In this document: positions 7,301-7,876 of the stretch, one piece after another | How the letters are laid out: every line of letters starts with the position of its first letter | Numbering within the stretch: position 1 is the stretch's first letter | Translations under genes and position numbers: made by a program | Assembly (NCBI GenBank): GCA_031263965.1 | Contig: JAISES010000250.1 | Coordinates: forward strand, 1-7,876 | Direction: 5' to 3' | DNA length: 7,876 nucleotides | From: Prevotella sp. | GTDB lineage: Bacteria > Bacteroidota > Bacteroidia > Bacteroidales > Dysgonomonadaceae | Notes under the pieces: model-generated | Seen by the model: the letters and a program-made list of their open reading frames with translations, nothing else | What the model was told of the DNA's origin: nothing | Database searches by the model: none

Positions 7301-7876
7301 ATTCTTTCCCTGAACAGGAACGGGAAAAAGCATCTGAAGGCATGCGACTGTATAAAGATGCTAAGGCTTTGATTAACCAATTGATACAGAATAAAGCAGG
7401 GTGTATTAATGCTGTATTTGGTATTTTCGAAGCTTATAGTGAAGATGAATGTTTGTACATAAACGGCATTCGCTTCCCGATGCTTCGTCAGCAAAAGAAG
7501 AATGACAAGGGCGAATACCTGTCTCTATGTGACTTCGTCGCTCCAAAATCATCAGGAATAAAAGACTATGCCGGAGGTTTTACCGTAACTGCCGGAGTAG
7601 GAGCCAGTGAACTGATGAGTGAATATGAAAGGCGAGGTGACGAATATAAGGTATTGTTGCTGAAATCGGTACTTGATCGTTTGGCCGAAGCTACAACCGA
7701 ATGGCTCCATGCTAAAATAAGGAAAAACTATTGGGGCTTTGCTGCCGGTGAAAATATCACGGTGAACGAAATGTTTGCCCTGAAATATCAGGGTATCCGT
7801 CCGGCTGTAGGTTATCCGTCTATTCCCGATCAGTCTATAAACTTCTTGCTTAACAATGATTTATTGCAGTCTGCTG
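4378..7876 (+). CDS. metH: Cobalamin-dependent methionine synthase MetH (3' end outside window)
   Basis: MetH transfers a methyl group from 5-methyltetrahydrofolate through methylcobalamin to homocysteine, in the cytoplasm. The reading frame is open from the ATG at 4378 to the window edge (1166 codons), so roughly the last 50-80 residues are missing. The order of domains is complete. The homocysteine domain (about 1-330) starts ILDGAMGTMIQ and has zinc ligands Cys243 (LNCS) and Cys306/Cys307 (GGCCGTTPDH). The pterin domain (about 350-610) has GERLNVAGSRKF (356-367). The helical cap (about 640-730) has MFLPQVVKTAR from 707. The cobalamin domain has GDVHDIGKN with the cobalt-ligating His756. 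The AdoMet activation domain (from about 910) has RPAVGY (1141-1146). The gap to the preceding gene is 42 bp without a clear promoter, so readthrough is possible. No cobalamin riboswitch is visible in front. The protein looks functional; the later alternative start within MGTM would remove conserved residues. Confidence 0.97.
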   Translation, partial: MQKIQDILKERILILDGAMGTMIQRYKLTEEDFRGERFKDFNVLLKGNNDLLCLTRPDVIEAIHREYLEVGADIIETNTFNANSISMEDYNMSGLVKEINIAAAKLARKAADDYTKQSPDKPRFVAGSIGPTNKTASMSPKVENPIFRAVTFDDLRFAYKEQIEGLVDGGVDLLLIETIFDTLNAKAALFAAEEVRKERNLNLPVMVSVTLSDKGGRTLSGQTIGGFLASVGHIDFLSIGLNCSFGASDMKPFLKELGRIAPAYISAYPNAGLPNQFGEYDETPEIMAGQIKEYVNEGLVNILGGCCGTTPDHIAKYVDLVEGATPHKPAGKPGYMWLSGLELLEAKPEINFINVGERLNVAGSRKFLRLIKEGKYEEALTIAHKQVEDGAQILDVNMDEGLLDGVKEMTTFLNLMASDPDVSRIPVMIDSSKWEVLEAGLKCVQGKPVLNSISLKNGEEEFLHQARLIKQYGAAVIVMAFDEEGQADTFPRRKEICERAYNLLVNDGFNPVDIIFDPNILAIATGIEEHRNYAVDFLDTITWIKGNLPQAKISGGVSNLSFSFRGNDYVREAMHAVFLYYAIQRGMDMGIVNPGQSVVYDDIPPELRNLVEDVIFNRRPEATDELIEYAEKVKNEKLGQTEQKVEEWRSFPLDERIQYALMKGISDYLEEDLTEALKVYPKAVDIIDKPLMEGMNKVGDLFGAGKMFLPQVVKTARTMKRAVAFLQPTLEAQKASAAGSNKAGKLLIATVKGDVHDIGKNIVAIILACNNYEVIDLGVMTPPEVIIRKVEEEQPDILCLSGLITPSLEEMSIVAHEMEKAGFSIPLMIGGATTSKLHTAIKIDPKYNNGSVVYVKDASQAPSTVSKLINPKTKDDYINEVKQEYNSLRESAGDKKADLLPLSDVLDKGMKTDWTNYKAPEPKVAGRQILKAIPVGQIVPYIDWKFFFHSWNLSARYASIQNIDDCPSCRATWLNSFPEQEREKASEGMRLYKDAKALINQLIQNKAGCINAVFGIFEAYSEDECLYINGIRFPMLRQQKKNDKGEYLSLCDFVAPKSSGIKDYAGGFTVTAGVGASELMSEYERRGDEYKVLLLKSVLDRLAEATTEWLHAKIRKNYWGFAAGENITVNEMFALKYQGIRPAVGYPSIPDQSINFLLNNDLLQSA

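Overview
The window looks like a chromosomal segment of a Bacteroidota member, most likely order Bacteroidales (Dysgonomonas/Parabacteroides/Bacteroides-like). The reasons are the AT-rich intergenic DNA, protein-coding starts without recognisable Shine-Dalgarno sequences, promoter candidates of the TAnnTTTG type, and the style of the SmpB, MetH and corrinoid proteins. The genus is an inference. No rRNA, tRNA, CRISPR array or intact transposase gene was seen.

Left part (1-2111, minus strand): a two-gene corrinoid operon. cobB (cobyrinate a,c-diamide synthase) is followed after 6 nt by a PduO-type corrinoid adenosyltransferase. These are successive steps of the late cobalamin pathway: amidation of cobyrinate, then, after cobalt reduction, adenosylation of the a,c-diamide. 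The non-coding 221 bp beyond the operon hold two inverted-repeat structures. One overlaps the adenosyltransferase stop codon. The other is an A/T-rich hairpin of a kind often seen between genes in this phylum.

Middle part (2112-2970): a divergent intergenic region leads into smpB (tmRNA-binding protein, ribosome rescue). After smpB comes a 196-bp element with perfect 20-bp terminal inverted repeats, imperfectly complementary arms and a central 18-bp palindrome. It has no coding capacity and looks like a MITE or other small non-autonomous element. A 15-bp exact copy of its right tip lies on the other side of smpB, between cobB and smpB.

Right part (2971-7876, plus strand): a multi-pass membrane protein that resembles the uncharacterised DUF6056 family (possibly a GT-C-type glycosyltransferase), then metH, the cobalamin-dependent methionine synthase. 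metH is cut by the window edge after 1166 codons and appears intact up to there. Its zinc cysteines, cobalamin-binding histidine motif and the AdoMet-site RPxxGY motif are all visible.

The window contains both makers (cobB, adenosyltransferase) and a consumer (metH) of corrinoid. They are on opposite strands, and I see no cobalamin riboswitch in either leader. Most of the content is ordinary housekeeping and cofactor metabolism. The parts most worth a second look are the inverted-repeat element with its extra tip and the membrane-protein gene between smpB and metH.
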